From Aureibacter tunicatorum (lineage in GTDB: Bacteria; Bacteroidota; Bacteroidia; Cytophagales; Cyclobacteriaceae): DNA of 64,000 nucleotides. A program made the translations under genes and the position numbers. Below are positions 45,015 through 53,958 of the stretch, piece by piece. The notes beneath the pieces are model-generated. The model made no database searches. It saw only the letters and a program-made list of their open reading frames with translations, and had not been told where the DNA came from. Positions within the stretch are counted from its first letter, which is position 1. Each line of letters opens with the position of its first letter. The DNA lies in assembly GCF_036492635.1 (NCBI RefSeq), contig NZ_AP025305.1, forward strand, positions 4,358,000-4,421,999. Reading direction: 5' to 3'.

Positions 45015-46595
45015 TTAATTCTGGTAGTTTTTAGCCACAGAGCCTGCTACTTCCTTAATAGCAGAAATCGCACTGTCACTTAGCTTACCAGCTCTCAAAT
45101 CAGCCAAAGCTTCTTTCTTCTCAGAAACCATAGTATCCAAGAACTCTTTTTGGAAAGCTTTTACTTTTGAAGTAGGAACAGTGTCCATCAAACCTTTAGT
45201 AGAAACGTAGATAATTGCTACTTGCTGCTCTACTGGCATTGGCGCGAACTGAGGTTGCTTCAATACCTCTTGGTTATTTCTACCTCTGTCGATTACCAAT
45301 TTAGTCGCTGCATCCAAATCAGAGCCAAACTTAGCAAATGCTTCTAGCTCGCGGAATTGCGCCTGGTCAAGCTTCAAAGTACCTGATACTTTTTTCATTG
45401 ACTTGATCTGAGCCGAACCACCAACACGCGATACAGAAATACCAACGTTAATCGCAGGTCTGATACCCGAGTTGAACAAGTTTGTCTCCAAGAATATCTG
45501 TCCGTCAGTAATCGAAATTACGTTAGTAGGGATATAAGCAGAAACGTCACCCGCTTGAGTCTCAATAATTGGAAGTGCCGTTAAAGAACCGCCACCTTTT
45601 ACTTTTGACTTCATCGACTCTGGCAAATCATTCATATCTTTAGCGATATCATCATTCGCGTTAACTTTAGCCGCTCTCTCCAACAATCTCGAGTGAAGGT
45701 AGAATACATCACCAGGATAAGCCTCACGACCTGGAGGTCTTCTAAGCAACAAAGAAACCTCACGGTATGCAACAGCTTGCTTTGACAAGTCATCATAAAC
45801 TACTAAAGCCGGCTTACCTTGATCTCTGAAATACTCTCCAATCGCAGCACCTGCAAACGGAGCGTATACTTGCATCGGAGCTGGATCTGCCGCAGTCGCC
45901 GCTACAACTGTAGTATAAGCCATTGCGCCTGCTTTTTCCAATGCAGTAACTATATTCAATACTGTAGAAGCTTTCTGACCTACTGCAACATAAATACAGT
46001 AAACAGGCTCGCCTCTATCATAAAATTCTTTTTGGTTGATGATCGCGTCAATCGCCACGGCAGTTTTACCTGTCTGTCTATCACCAATAATAAGCTCACG
46101 CTGTCCTCTACCAATTGGAATCATTGAGTCAACTGAAATGATTCCAGTTTGCAATGGTTCTGCAACAGGCTCACGGAATACAACACCTGGAGCTTTTCTC
46201 TCCAAAGGCATCTCAGCAGCTTCACCTTCCATAGGACCTTTTCCGTCGATAGGATTACCCAAAGTATCCACTACACGACCTACAATTCCGTCACTAACTT
46301 TGATTGAAGCGATTTGCTTAGTTCTTTTTACCGTATCTCCTTCTTTAACATCCGAAGAGTCGCCGAAAAGCACGGCACCTACATTATCTTCTTCAAGGTT
46401 CAATACCATTCCCCTTGAACCGTTTTCGAATTCGATCAACTCACCAGCTTGCACTTTGGATAAACCGTAGATACGAGCAACACCGTCACCCACTTCAAGT
46501 ACAGTACCGATTTCCTCCAACTGAGCTTCGTTCTTTACACCGGCAAGTTCATCTTTCAATATTGCTGAAACCTCATCAGGTCTAACTTCTGCCAT
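45015..46595 (-). CDS. atpA: ATP synthase F1 subunit alpha
   Basis: This 526-residue non-catalytic nucleotide-binding subunit has the Walker A GDRQTGKT and the signature [14 protein letters not shown]. It pairs with beta subunits in the F1 hexamer. The gene for beta is not in this window. ATG start; 58 bases before atpG. Confidence 0.97.
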   Translation of the reverse strand: MAEVRPDEVSAILKDELAGVKNEAQLEEIGTVLEVGDGVARIYGLSKVQAGELIEFENGSRGMVLNLEEDNVGAVLFGDSSDVKEGDTVKRTKQIASIKVSDGIVGRVVDTLGNPIDGKGPMEGEAAEMPLERKAPGVVFREPVAEPLQTGIISVDSMIPIGRGQRELIIGDRQTGKTAVAIDAIINQKEFYDRGEPVYCIYVAVGQKASTVLNIVTALEKAGAMAYTTVVAATAADPAPMQVYAPFAGAAIGEYFRDQGKPALVVYDDLSKQAVAYREVSLLLRRPPGREAYPGDVFYLHSRLLERAAKVNANDDIAKDMNDLPESMKSKVKGGGSLTALPIIETQAGDVSAYIPTNVISITDGQIFLETNLFNSGIRPAINVGISVSRVGGSAQIKSMKKVSGTLKLDQAQFRELEAFAKFGSDLDAATKLVIDRGRNNQEVLKQPQFAPMPVEQQVAIIYVSTKGLMDTVPTSKVKAFQKEFLDTMVSEKKEALADLRAGKLSDSAISAIKEVAGSVAKNYQN

Positions 46596-46655
46596 TTTTA
46601 TACTAGATTGTATATTCTATAACTTATTTACTAACCTACTTAAATCCTACGGAAA

Positions 46656-47195
46656 TTATTTTGTAAGACTTCTCTTGATCGTTGACAACTTAGTCTTGAC
46701 TGAAGCGTCAATCTGTCTGTCATCAATTTTGAAAACATAACCACCGATGATTTCAGGCGCTACGATTTCCTCAAGCTCTATCTGCTGAGCACCAGTATGT
46801 TGCTTAGCAGCGTCGACAAATGCGTTTCTCATCTCTTCCGTCAATGGGAAGGTCGTTTGTATAGAAGCTGAAGCGATGTTTTTCGTCTGATAATACAGAG
46901 ACACAAAAGACTCCATAATCGCAGGCAAAATATCAGCTCTTTTCTTTGATGCGATCAAGCGTAAGAACACCGTAGTGATTTCGCTTACTTTACCATTGAA
47001 AAGCTTCTCAAGAACCGCTTGCTTCTTTTCGTTATCCACGATAGGATTTTTCAGTATCACAACAAGCGACTCATTTTCAGCGCAAACGTCGTTTATCAAA
47101 CGCACATCCTCATAGACCTTGTCCAGCGAGTTTTTCTCAGTAGCCAAATCCACTAAAGCTTTGGCATACCTTGTTGCGACTCTGAAATCTGCCAT
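46656..47195 (-). CDS. atpH: ATP synthase F1 subunit delta
   Basis: This 179-residue peripheral-stalk subunit links F1 to the b subunit. It has the OSCP-type start RYAKALVDLA, a KRADILPAIMESFVSLY segment and the C-terminal PEIIGGYVFKIDDRQIDASVK. It follows atpF by 7 bases. Confidence 0.93.
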   Translation of the reverse strand: MADFRVATRYAKALVDLATEKNSLDKVYEDVRLINDVCAENESLVVILKNPIVDNEKKQAVLEKLFNGKVSEITTVFLRLIASKKRADILPAIMESFVSLYYQTKNIASASIQTTFPLTEEMRNAFVDAAKQHTGAQQIELEEIVAPEIIGGYVFKIDDRQIDASVKTKLSTIKRSLTK

Positions 47196-47202
47196 AAGGA
47201 AA

Positions 47203-47697
47203 CTAGTTAAGTTTTAAATCGTTTACATATTCCTTCACAAGCTCTTTTTGTGCTTGCTCATTTTCAAGCTCTTTTCTGACAAGCTTCTCAGCGATCTCCA
47301 CTGAAAATACAGCTACTTGGTTCTTAACTTCAGCCAATGCGCTATTTTTCTCAGCTTCAATTGCGGCTTGAGCGTCAGAAACCATTTTATCTGCCAATTT
47401 CTTGGCATCGGCCTCAGCTTGCTCTTTCAACTGCTTTGAAGCAGCGTTCGCGTCGGCAAGAATCTTTTCTCTTTCCTCTCTAGCCTGCTTCAACAACTCC
47501 TCATTCTTAGCCTCCAAGCCTACAAGCTCCTTACGCGCTTTTTCAGCGGCGCTTAATGCGTCACTTATAGATTCCTCTCTGGCTTTCAATCCTTTCAGGA
47601 TAGGCTTCCAAGCAAATTTTCCTAATATGATCAGTGTCAAAAGGAATATCACCGTTTGCCAAACTATCAGTCCAATACCGGGCGTTACTAATTCCAT
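47203..47697 (-). CDS. atpF: ATP synthase F0 subunit b
   Basis: This 164-residue stalk subunit has one N-terminal membrane helix (about 7-26) and then a long charged coiled coil (KAREESISDALSAAEKARKE onward). It is a single b type, with no b' gene. A strong hairpin lies upstream between it and atpE. Confidence 0.95.
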   Translation of the reverse strand: MELVTPGIGLIVWQTVIFLLTLIILGKFAWKPILKGLKAREESISDALSAAEKARKELVGLEAKNEELLKQAREEREKILADANAASKQLKEQAEADAKKLADKMVSDAQAAIEAEKNSALAEVKNQVAVFSVEIAEKLVRKELENEQAQKELVKEYVNDLKLN

Positions 47698-47748
47698 GGT
47701 TCAGTATCTATAAATCTATGTTTAAAATCCTATGAACTCAATAAAAGA

Positions 47749-47780
47749 ACTGTCTACAAGCCTAGCGCTTAGTAGACAGT
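47749..47780 (-). promoter_or_regulatory. Intercistronic hairpin between atpE and atpF
   Basis: A 9-bp stem (47749-47757 with 47772-47780) extends by four more pairs (47758-47761 with 47767-47770) around one bulge. On the minus strand it follows atpE and is followed by a U-rich UUCUUUUAUU. It could act as a partial terminator or protect the atpE 3' end, raising c-subunit output. Confidence 0.6.
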
Positions 47781-47803
47781 CCGTTCCTCTCATTAATCCT
47801 TGA

Positions 47804-48073
<270 letters not shown>

Positions 48074-48124
48074 TTATAATTGATTAAACAAAGATTTATT
48101 TTGCTTAAAATAAATTTCAAATTA

Positions 48125-49156
48125 TTAATGATGATCTTCAACAGCAGAGCTTATGTAAATCGATGACAACAACGTAAATACATATGCCTGAATAAATGCA
48201 ACCATCAATTCCAAGAACATCATCGCTGTTCCCAAGACCACACTAGCTGGAGCGATAAATATTGACTTGAACAAGAATGTCAATCCAATGATACTCAAGA
48301 TTACAATGTGACCTGCAGTGATGTTTGCAAAAAGACGAACCATCAATGCGAACGGCTTCGTGAATATACCAATTAGTTCGATAGGAATCATAATCGGCAA
48401 CAACCAAAATGGCACTCCCGGCGTCGCGAAAATATGCTGCCAGTAATTCTTATTGCCATTGATATTCGTCACAATCAATGTAAACACAGCAAGCACCAAT
48501 GTCACAGCAATGTTTCCAGTAACATTCGCGGCTCCTGGCATCAATCCTAACAAGTTATTGATAAATATGAAGAAGAACAGTGTCAACAAATAAGGAACAA
48601 ACTTCTCATACTTATGACCAATGATAGTCTTAGCGATATCGTCTCTAACAAACAAGATCAAAGGCTCGACAAATGACTGAACTCCTGAAGGAGCCTTTCC
48701 TTCGTTCTTCTTGTATCCTTTTGCCGCTGATGTAAAAATCAACACCAATAACACCACGCTAAAAAGCGCAGATGCTACGTTTTTAGTGATCGAAAAGTCA
48801 AAGATCTCTTCATTAGGATCCAATGACGCAATGTGCCCGTGACTATCAAGCTTCAAGCCATTGTATTCAACAAGTTCGTGGTGGTCGTAGAAATTTGACG
48901 AAGAAAACGTCAACAAGCCTCTCGTGTTAGAATAGAGAATAATTGGCAAATAAAATGTGCCGTAGTGGTCGCTGTCATACAGGTGCCACTCATAAGCATC
49001 CATAACGTGGTGAAGAGCCATCTCTCCTGCATTAAACTTCTCGTCTTCATTACCACTGCTCGCAAATGCAGATCCAAACGACGTTACCATTAGAATCAGA
49101 GCCAAAACTGCGGTTTTAAGCTTCTGAATCAGAGCGTTAGTACTCATAAATTTCAT
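48125..49156 (-). CDS. atpB: ATP synthase F0 subunit a
   Basis: This 343-residue proton-channel subunit has the family motif LMVRLFANITAGHIV with the essential Arg, and PIELIGIFTKPFAL. It carries an N-terminal signal-peptide-like extension and a periplasmic segment (about 25-115) typical of Bacteroidota. The start is set at the ATG at 49156; TTG one codon earlier and ATG at 49147 are alternatives. Confidence 0.94.
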   Translation of the reverse strand: MKFMSTNALIQKLKTAVLALILMVTSFGSAFASSGNEDEKFNAGEMALHHVMDAYEWHLYDSDHYGTFYLPIILYSNTRGLLTFSSSNFYDHHELVEYNGLKLDSHGHIASLDPNEEIFDFSITKNVASALFSVVLLVLIFTSAAKGYKKNEGKAPSGVQSFVEPLILFVRDDIAKTIIGHKYEKFVPYLLTLFFFIFINNLLGLMPGAANVTGNIAVTLVLAVFTLIVTNINGNKNYWQHIFATPGVPFWLLPIMIPIELIGIFTKPFALMVRLFANITAGHIVILSIIGLTFLFKSIFIAPASVVLGTAMMFLELMVAFIQAYVFTLLSSIYISSAVEDHH

Positions 49157-49167
49157 CAATTTACTAA

Positions 49168-49548
49168 TTATTCTGAAACGTTGCTAAATTTAGTTAATAA
49201 GGAATAAATTTCAAACCCTATAAAGAACAAATAAATCCCTCCAAAATTAATTGCAAATGCAAAGCTATTCGCTTTGAATAAAAATACAAACAATATAGCG
49301 ACAATAATAGCTAGAAAAAATCTTATCACCAGCGAAAGCAACAAAATCGGTACTATATTACCCCCAATTTTCACTACTATCAAGGTACTGATTAAATAAA
49401 TTCCAAATATGCTTATATATATCTGCCAGATATGCTCCGACACAAAATCAAGTTTAAGATAATCAAGTACGCCAACTATCACTCCCAATCCTAGACCAAA
49501 AGCGAACAGCGGCATCAAGCCTTTACTTGTCTTTGCTTTCTCTTCCAT
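49168..49548 (-). CDS. Small membrane protein in the ATP synthase operon
   Basis: This 126-residue protein has four predicted membrane helices and no recognisable motif. In position it corresponds to the AtpI-like (subunit I) gene often found just before atpB, which helps assemble the c ring or transports Mg2+, but the sequence does not show that clearly. It overlaps the upstream AtpZ-like gene by 26 bases. Confidence 0.65.
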   Translation of the reverse strand: MEEKAKTSKGLMPLFAFGLGLGVIVGVLDYLKLDFVSEHIWQIYISIFGIYLISTLIVVKIGGNIVPILLLSLVIRFFLAIIVAILFVFLFKANSFAFAINFGGIYLFFIGFEIYSLLTKFSNVSE

Positions 49549-49780
49549 TTTCCTTATTTAAACTATTTATCAACCAGATCATCACTCCGACAATCCCTAT
49601 CAATATGAAAATAATCGTGAAAATAGTTCTTTTTTCTGGAAAAATATACTCATCCAGCTTCTTTCCAGCCCAATAAGTAAAAAGAATCACTCCAAACATC
49701 TGAAAAACAAGCGCGGAGTACTTCGCATATGCTATATATCGATTGTGAGCTTTACGCAATTTCTTTTTTGGATCCTTCAT
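49523..49780 (-). CDS. AtpZ/AtpI-family protein
   Basis: This is an 85-residue protein from the ATG at 49780 (the frame extends to 49831). It has two membrane helices (YSALVFQMFGVILFTYWAGKKLDEY and the following one) with the G-x-x-x-D-E loop typical of AtpZ/AtpI proteins that accompany F0 genes. It overlaps bactofilin upstream by 29 bases and the next gene downstream by 26. Confidence 0.8.
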   Translation of the reverse strand: MKDPKKKLRKAHNRYIAYAKYSALVFQMFGVILFTYWAGKKLDEYIFPEKRTIFTIIFILIGIVGVMIWLINSLNKENGRESKDK

Positions 49781-50171
49781 GAACTTTAAGGGATTTCGGT
49801 TGAGATATTTCTCCCATTTGGCATTTACCATTGAACTCCGCCCCGGCTTCTATCACCAATTTCTTGGCATAAATCTCACCATTCACTTTAGCTCCCGTCC
49901 TCAACACAAGCATCTCTTCGATATAGATTACTCCGTCAACTTGACCATGGATTTCGCCATTTTTGGCTAAAATATTTCCATCAACATGCGCTTCGGCAAC
50001 ACCTATCACGACTTTCGCTTGGCATTTGATATTTCCTACCAACTTCCCTTCTATCCTTACATTGCCTTCGGTTTCGATATCTCCTTTAAGCAATGTTCCT
50101 CTACCTATATTATTGGCCAAATCCCTGATTTCCTCAGCTGCCGCTATTTTCTCTTGTTTCTTTGTGAACAT
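49752..50171 (-). CDS. Bactofilin (polymer-forming cytoskeletal protein)
   Basis: This 139-residue protein has a short N-terminal tail and a central DUF583 beta-helix of repeating G-x-I/V strands (ETEGNVRIEGKLVGNI, AHVDGNILAKNGEIHGQVDG). Bactofilins form non-nucleotide filaments at the membrane and often work with an M23 peptidase in cell shape. Here that peptidase gene lies directly upstream (58-base gap) on the same strand. Confidence 0.9.
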   Translation of the reverse strand: MFTKKQEKIAAAEEIRDLANNIGRGTLLKGDIETEGNVRIEGKLVGNIKCQAKVVIGVAEAHVDGNILAKNGEIHGQVDGVIYIEEMLVLRTGAKVNGEIYAKKLVIEAGAEFNGKCQMGEISQPKSLKVHEGSKKEIA

Positions 50172-50229
50172 GTCTTATTATATATGCTAAAAAAGTTTAT
50201 ACCAAGTTATTAATTTTTACGCAAAGTTA

Positions 50230-51099
50230 TCAATTGAATGAAACGAAATGCCTAGGGTTCACAGGATTTCCATTGAACCATAATTCAAAATGCAAATGCG
50301 GACCTGTGGTAAGGTCTCCAGAGTTACCAACAATTCCAATGACATCTCCCGCGCTAACAATCTGTCCTTGTTTCACCAAAATTTCAGAATTATGCTTGTA
50401 GACTGACACCAAATTATTCTTATGCTGAAGCATTACCACATATCCTTCTTCTTGAGTCCAGCCTGACAGCAAAACAGTCCCATCTGCGACAGCTTTCACT
50501 GCCTCATGCTCTTTGGTTACTACATCTACTCCAAAGTGATCTATTTTCTGATCAAAGGGAGAAGATACCATTCCATCCACAGGTTTGATGAAAAACAACT
50601 CCTGCATCTCAGAATAACCCATTTCATAATTATCCATTTGAGTGATTTGCTTGCCGTCAAACTCTTCCCTAAACTGCCTATCTACTTCTTTTAACTTTTC
50701 ACTTGATTCCAAGCTTGCAGCTTTAATTGCCAATGTGTCACCATTCCCATCCTGAAATTCTTCGTTAGGAACCTCTCCGGACACAAGCATCTGAAAATTA
50801 TCAATAAATCGATCTTTGGTTTCTATAGTATATTCAAGAGAGTCTATTGCCTGAGACAACATCATCAGCTGTTGTCTATTTTTAAGACTTTCATATGATG
50901 GATCAAACCATACCCCCAAAAAGGTCCTGGAAACAAACAGTGCCGCAAAAAACAAAAACGCAGCTCCAAGCAGACCGAAAACTATAAGCTTCCCATAAGA
51001 AAAACTCATTTTTTTCATTATCTCAAAATTATCCTCTTTCCTGATTACCAGATTATAGCGATCATTAAGCCAATCCGATAGCGTCTGCCTTTTTCCCAA
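50230..51099 (-). CDS. M23-family peptidoglycan endopeptidase
   Basis: This 289-residue protein has one membrane helix (about 38-60), a coiled-coil linker and a C-terminal LytM/M23 domain (about 180-280). Zinc ligands are visible as His188-x3-Asp192 and His268-x-His270. The frame opens with TTG at 51099; no ATG or GTG precedes it in frame, and SDWLNDRYNLVI looks like a true N-terminus. The likely role is cleaving peptide cross-links, guided by the bactofilin. Confidence 0.88.
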   Translation of the reverse strand: MGKRQTLSDWLNDRYNLVIRKEDNFEIMKKMSFSYGKLIVFGLLGAAFLFFAALFVSRTFLGVWFDPSYESLKNRQQLMMLSQAIDSLEYTIETKDRFIDNFQMLVSGEVPNEEFQDGNGDTLAIKAASLESSEKLKEVDRQFREEFDGKQITQMDNYEMGYSEMQELFFIKPVDGMVSSPFDQKIDHFGVDVVTKEHEAVKAVADGTVLLSGWTQEEGYVVMLQHKNNLVSVYKHNSEILVKQGQIVSAGDVIGIVGNSGDLTTGPHLHFELWFNGNPVNPRHFVSFN

Positions 51100-51254
51100 T
51101 GTAGTGTAGTGTATATTGTTTTGATAAATTATTCTTGATTATGTCACTTTTTATATCAAAATTTCATACCTTATCGTGAGCAAGGTATGCATAACCAAAT
51201 CAATAATAAAAAATTATTTCATATCTTACCTAAGCTTAACGCAAATTAACATTA

Positions 51255-51262
51255 TAATTTTG
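51255..51262 (+). promoter_or_regulatory. Possible -7 promoter element of the sprE-like gene
   Basis: TAATTTTG matches TAnnTTTG and lies 17 bases before the GTG start. The -33 position is only partly conserved. It supports a short 5' leader. Confidence 0.35.
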
Positions 51263-51279
51263 GAGAAAAAGAGAAAATC

Positions 51280-53937
51280 GTGAATAAATTCCTTTTAAAA
51301 AGATTTTGTTTAATTATTCTCACGTCAATCGTGCTCTATGGGTGTAATAGCGGTATTACAGGCCAAGTATACCATAATACTACCGCAAGATACAACGCTT
51401 ACTTCTATGCCAATGAATCGCTCAAAGAAGTAAACAAATCAATCATAGAGAATCACAAAGATGACTATGATGACATTCTCAGCATACTCCCTGAGCTGGA
51501 CACAACTCATCTAAGCAGCCAAAAGGAAAAAATTGAAGATATAATCATAAAAGCTTCTCTATCTATCCAAAGACATCCCGACAGCAAGTGGATGGATGAC
51601 TGCTATATATTAGTGGGGATCTCGAGAATATACCTTTCGGAATTTCCAAATGCAATTGAGACTTTCAAATTTGTCAATACCAAAAGCAATGATGACAATG
51701 CCAAGCATCAAGCTCTGATCAAGCTCATGTATGCTTTTACGGTCAATAAAGAATACAATAATGCCAGAGCCGTTGAAGACCACCTAAGAAAAGCGAAATT
51801 CAACGAAAAGAATAAAAAAGATTTCTTAATCACAAGAGCTTACCTTTATCAGCAATTAGAAGACTATCCAAAAGTAGCCGACTATCTGACTGAAGCAGCT
51901 CCAATGTTGAAAAAATCAGACAGAAAAGCTCGCCTTCTATTTATCTTGGGTCAAGTAAATCAAGAAATTTTAAGAGACGCTGAAGCCTATGCTAGCTACA
52001 GAGCTTGTTTGAAAAGCAATCCTAGCTACGAGCTTACTTTTCACTCCAAGCTGAATATGGCGCAAGTTGCGACACTTGAAAACTTCAAAAACATCGCAAA
52101 GATTGAGAAATACTTCAAAAAGCTTCTGAAAGATCCTAAAAATGAAGAGTACAAAGATAAAATACACTATGAAATAGGCCGATTTGCTCAAAAGCAAGGT
52201 GATCTAGACAAGGCCATATACAATTACGAGCAATCTGTTCAAGTCAGCAAAAATAATAATAAGCAGAAAGGGTACTCTTACTGGAAGCTAGGTTTGATCT
52301 ACTATGATGAAATGCGAGAATTCAACATAGCGAAAGCTTACTATGACAGTATACTTCAAGTACTTCCCAAAGAGGATGAAAATTACCTTGCCATAGAAGG
52401 CAGGCACGAAATATTGGAAAGATTTGTAGTGGAATACGATATCATTCAGGAAAATGACAGCTTGCTGAAACTAGCCGAAATGGACTCTATTACCTTAGCC
52501 AATAAAATTGAAGGCATTATTCAAAAAGAGGAAGAAGAAGCTAAAGAAGAGCGACGCAGAAAAAGAAGAGAGGAAGCTTTGGCCAATGCCAATACTGGCA
52601 ACAACAGCAACTTTCTGGATCCTTTCAATAAAAATACTGGCAACTTCGGACTCAATAATACCACAAGCAGTGGCGACTGGTATTTTTACGACATGACTGC
52701 TGTCAGCATGGGACAAAATGAATTTAAGCGCCAATGGGGAAAAAGAGAACTTCAAGACTCTTGGCACAGAATGGAAGCCATAAAAGCAAACAGAGCTAAT
52801 GCGGAAGCGACATCGGAAGAAAACGAACAAGAGCAAATAGCTGAAGCTGAAAAGCCAGAAGAAACTATCAAGTCGAAAAAAGATAGAGAAAACGCTAGAG
52901 TCGATCGATTCAAGACTTTATATGCAAATATTCCTTTCAGTCAAAACCAAAAACAGGCTTGCTTGGATAAAATGGAAGTAGCATACTATGAGCTAGGAAA
53001 AATCTACCACTTTGACCTGCATGACACAACTCATGCAAGTCAGACTTTCGGAACACTTACGGAGACATATCCTTCTTCGGAATATCGACCTGAGTCATTG
53101 TATATGATTTACCTGTTAAACAACAATAATATTGACAATGAATTAGCTAATAGCGCAAAGAACACCATATTGACAGAATATCCTAATAGCATTTACGCTA
53201 AACTAATTCATAATCCGAAATACCGTGAGGAAAGCAATGCTCAAAATGAGAAGCTCAAAGTCGTTTATGCTAATGCTTACCAATTCTACCAAATTGACAG
53301 CCTAAATGACGCTATAAAAATCATCCAAAGTGTAAAGTCAAATCCAGAAAACAGCGGTCTACCAGCTATGGATAAGATTGAGTTATTGGATATTTTAATC
53401 TTAGGGAAAAAGAGCGGAAGGTTTGCATATCAACATGCATTGCAAGAATATATAGACAAGCACCCTGAAGGCACGATGACCGAATATGCTCAAAAATTAC
53501 TGCAAACAGTTGTCGATTTTGATAAAAATCAAGCCGCGAGAATAGGAACTCAATATATTTTCGAAAATGACTTGCCTCACAAGATGGCAATAATCTACGC
53601 TTCTAGTGAAAAAGAGCTTGCCGACATACTTCCGCAGAAGTTAAATGCGGTTATACAAACGTTTGATGATGAACAAAAGGATAGATTGACGACGAGCAAC
53701 ATGACTTTCAACAATGAAAACAACATGATCATCGTTAATGGATTTAAGGACTATGACGAAGCTGAAGTCTTTTTCACCAAACTAGAAGAAGAAAAGCAAT
53801 TGCTCAAAGGCGTTGATAAAGATAAAATTCATACTTTTGTGATTTCAAATGACAACTTTGATATTCTTTACAAAACCAAAGACTTGAAAGCATATAAAGA
53901 GTTCGTCAAGAAAAATTATACTAAAGCGCACTTGTAA
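51280..53937 (+). CDS. sprE: SprE/PorW-type TPR lipoprotein of the type IX secretion system
   Basis: This 885-residue lipoprotein (lipobox LYGC) contains many TPR-like helical repeats in its first half (about 90-400), a charged coiled segment (about 420-470), and SSGDWYFYDMTAVSMGQNEFKRQWGKREL, a block I associate with SprE/PorW. These proteins are needed for type IX secretion and gliding and link the outer-membrane ring to the extended shell. The start is GTG at 51280, the only start before the signal peptide. pbp1A follows after 21 bases. Confidence 0.88.
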   Translation: MNKFLLKRFCLIILTSIVLYGCNSGITGQVYHNTTARYNAYFYANESLKEVNKSIIENHKDDYDDILSILPELDTTHLSSQKEKIEDIIIKASLSIQRHPDSKWMDDCYILVGISRIYLSEFPNAIETFKFVNTKSNDDNAKHQALIKLMYAFTVNKEYNNARAVEDHLRKAKFNEKNKKDFLITRAYLYQQLEDYPKVADYLTEAAPMLKKSDRKARLLFILGQVNQEILRDAEAYASYRACLKSNPSYELTFHSKLNMAQVATLENFKNIAKIEKYFKKLLKDPKNEEYKDKIHYEIGRFAQKQGDLDKAIYNYEQSVQVSKNNNKQKGYSYWKLGLIYYDEMREFNIAKAYYDSILQVLPKEDENYLAIEGRHEILERFVVEYDIIQENDSLLKLAEMDSITLANKIEGIIQKEEEEAKEERRRKRREEALANANTGNNSNFLDPFNKNTGNFGLNNTTSSGDWYFYDMTAVSMGQNEFKRQWGKRELQDSWHRMEAIKANRANAEATSEENEQEQIAEAEKPEETIKSKKDRENARVDRFKTLYANIPFSQNQKQACLDKMEVAYYELGKIYHFDLHDTTHASQTFGTLTETYPSSEYRPESLYMIYLLNNNNIDNELANSAKNTILTEYPNSIYAKLIHNPKYREESNAQNEKLKVVYANAYQFYQIDSLNDAIKIIQSVKSNPENSGLPAMDKIELLDILILGKKSGRFAYQHALQEYIDKHPEGTMTEYAQKLLQTVVDFDKNQAARIGTQYIFENDLPHKMAIIYASSEKELADILPQKLNAVIQTFDDEQKDRLTTSNMTFNNENNMIIVNGFKDYDEAEVFFTKLEEEKQLLKGVDKDKIHTFVISNDNFDILYKTKDLKAYKEFVKKNYTKAHL

Positions 53938-53958
53938 TATTCTTTTCATAAAAATAAG

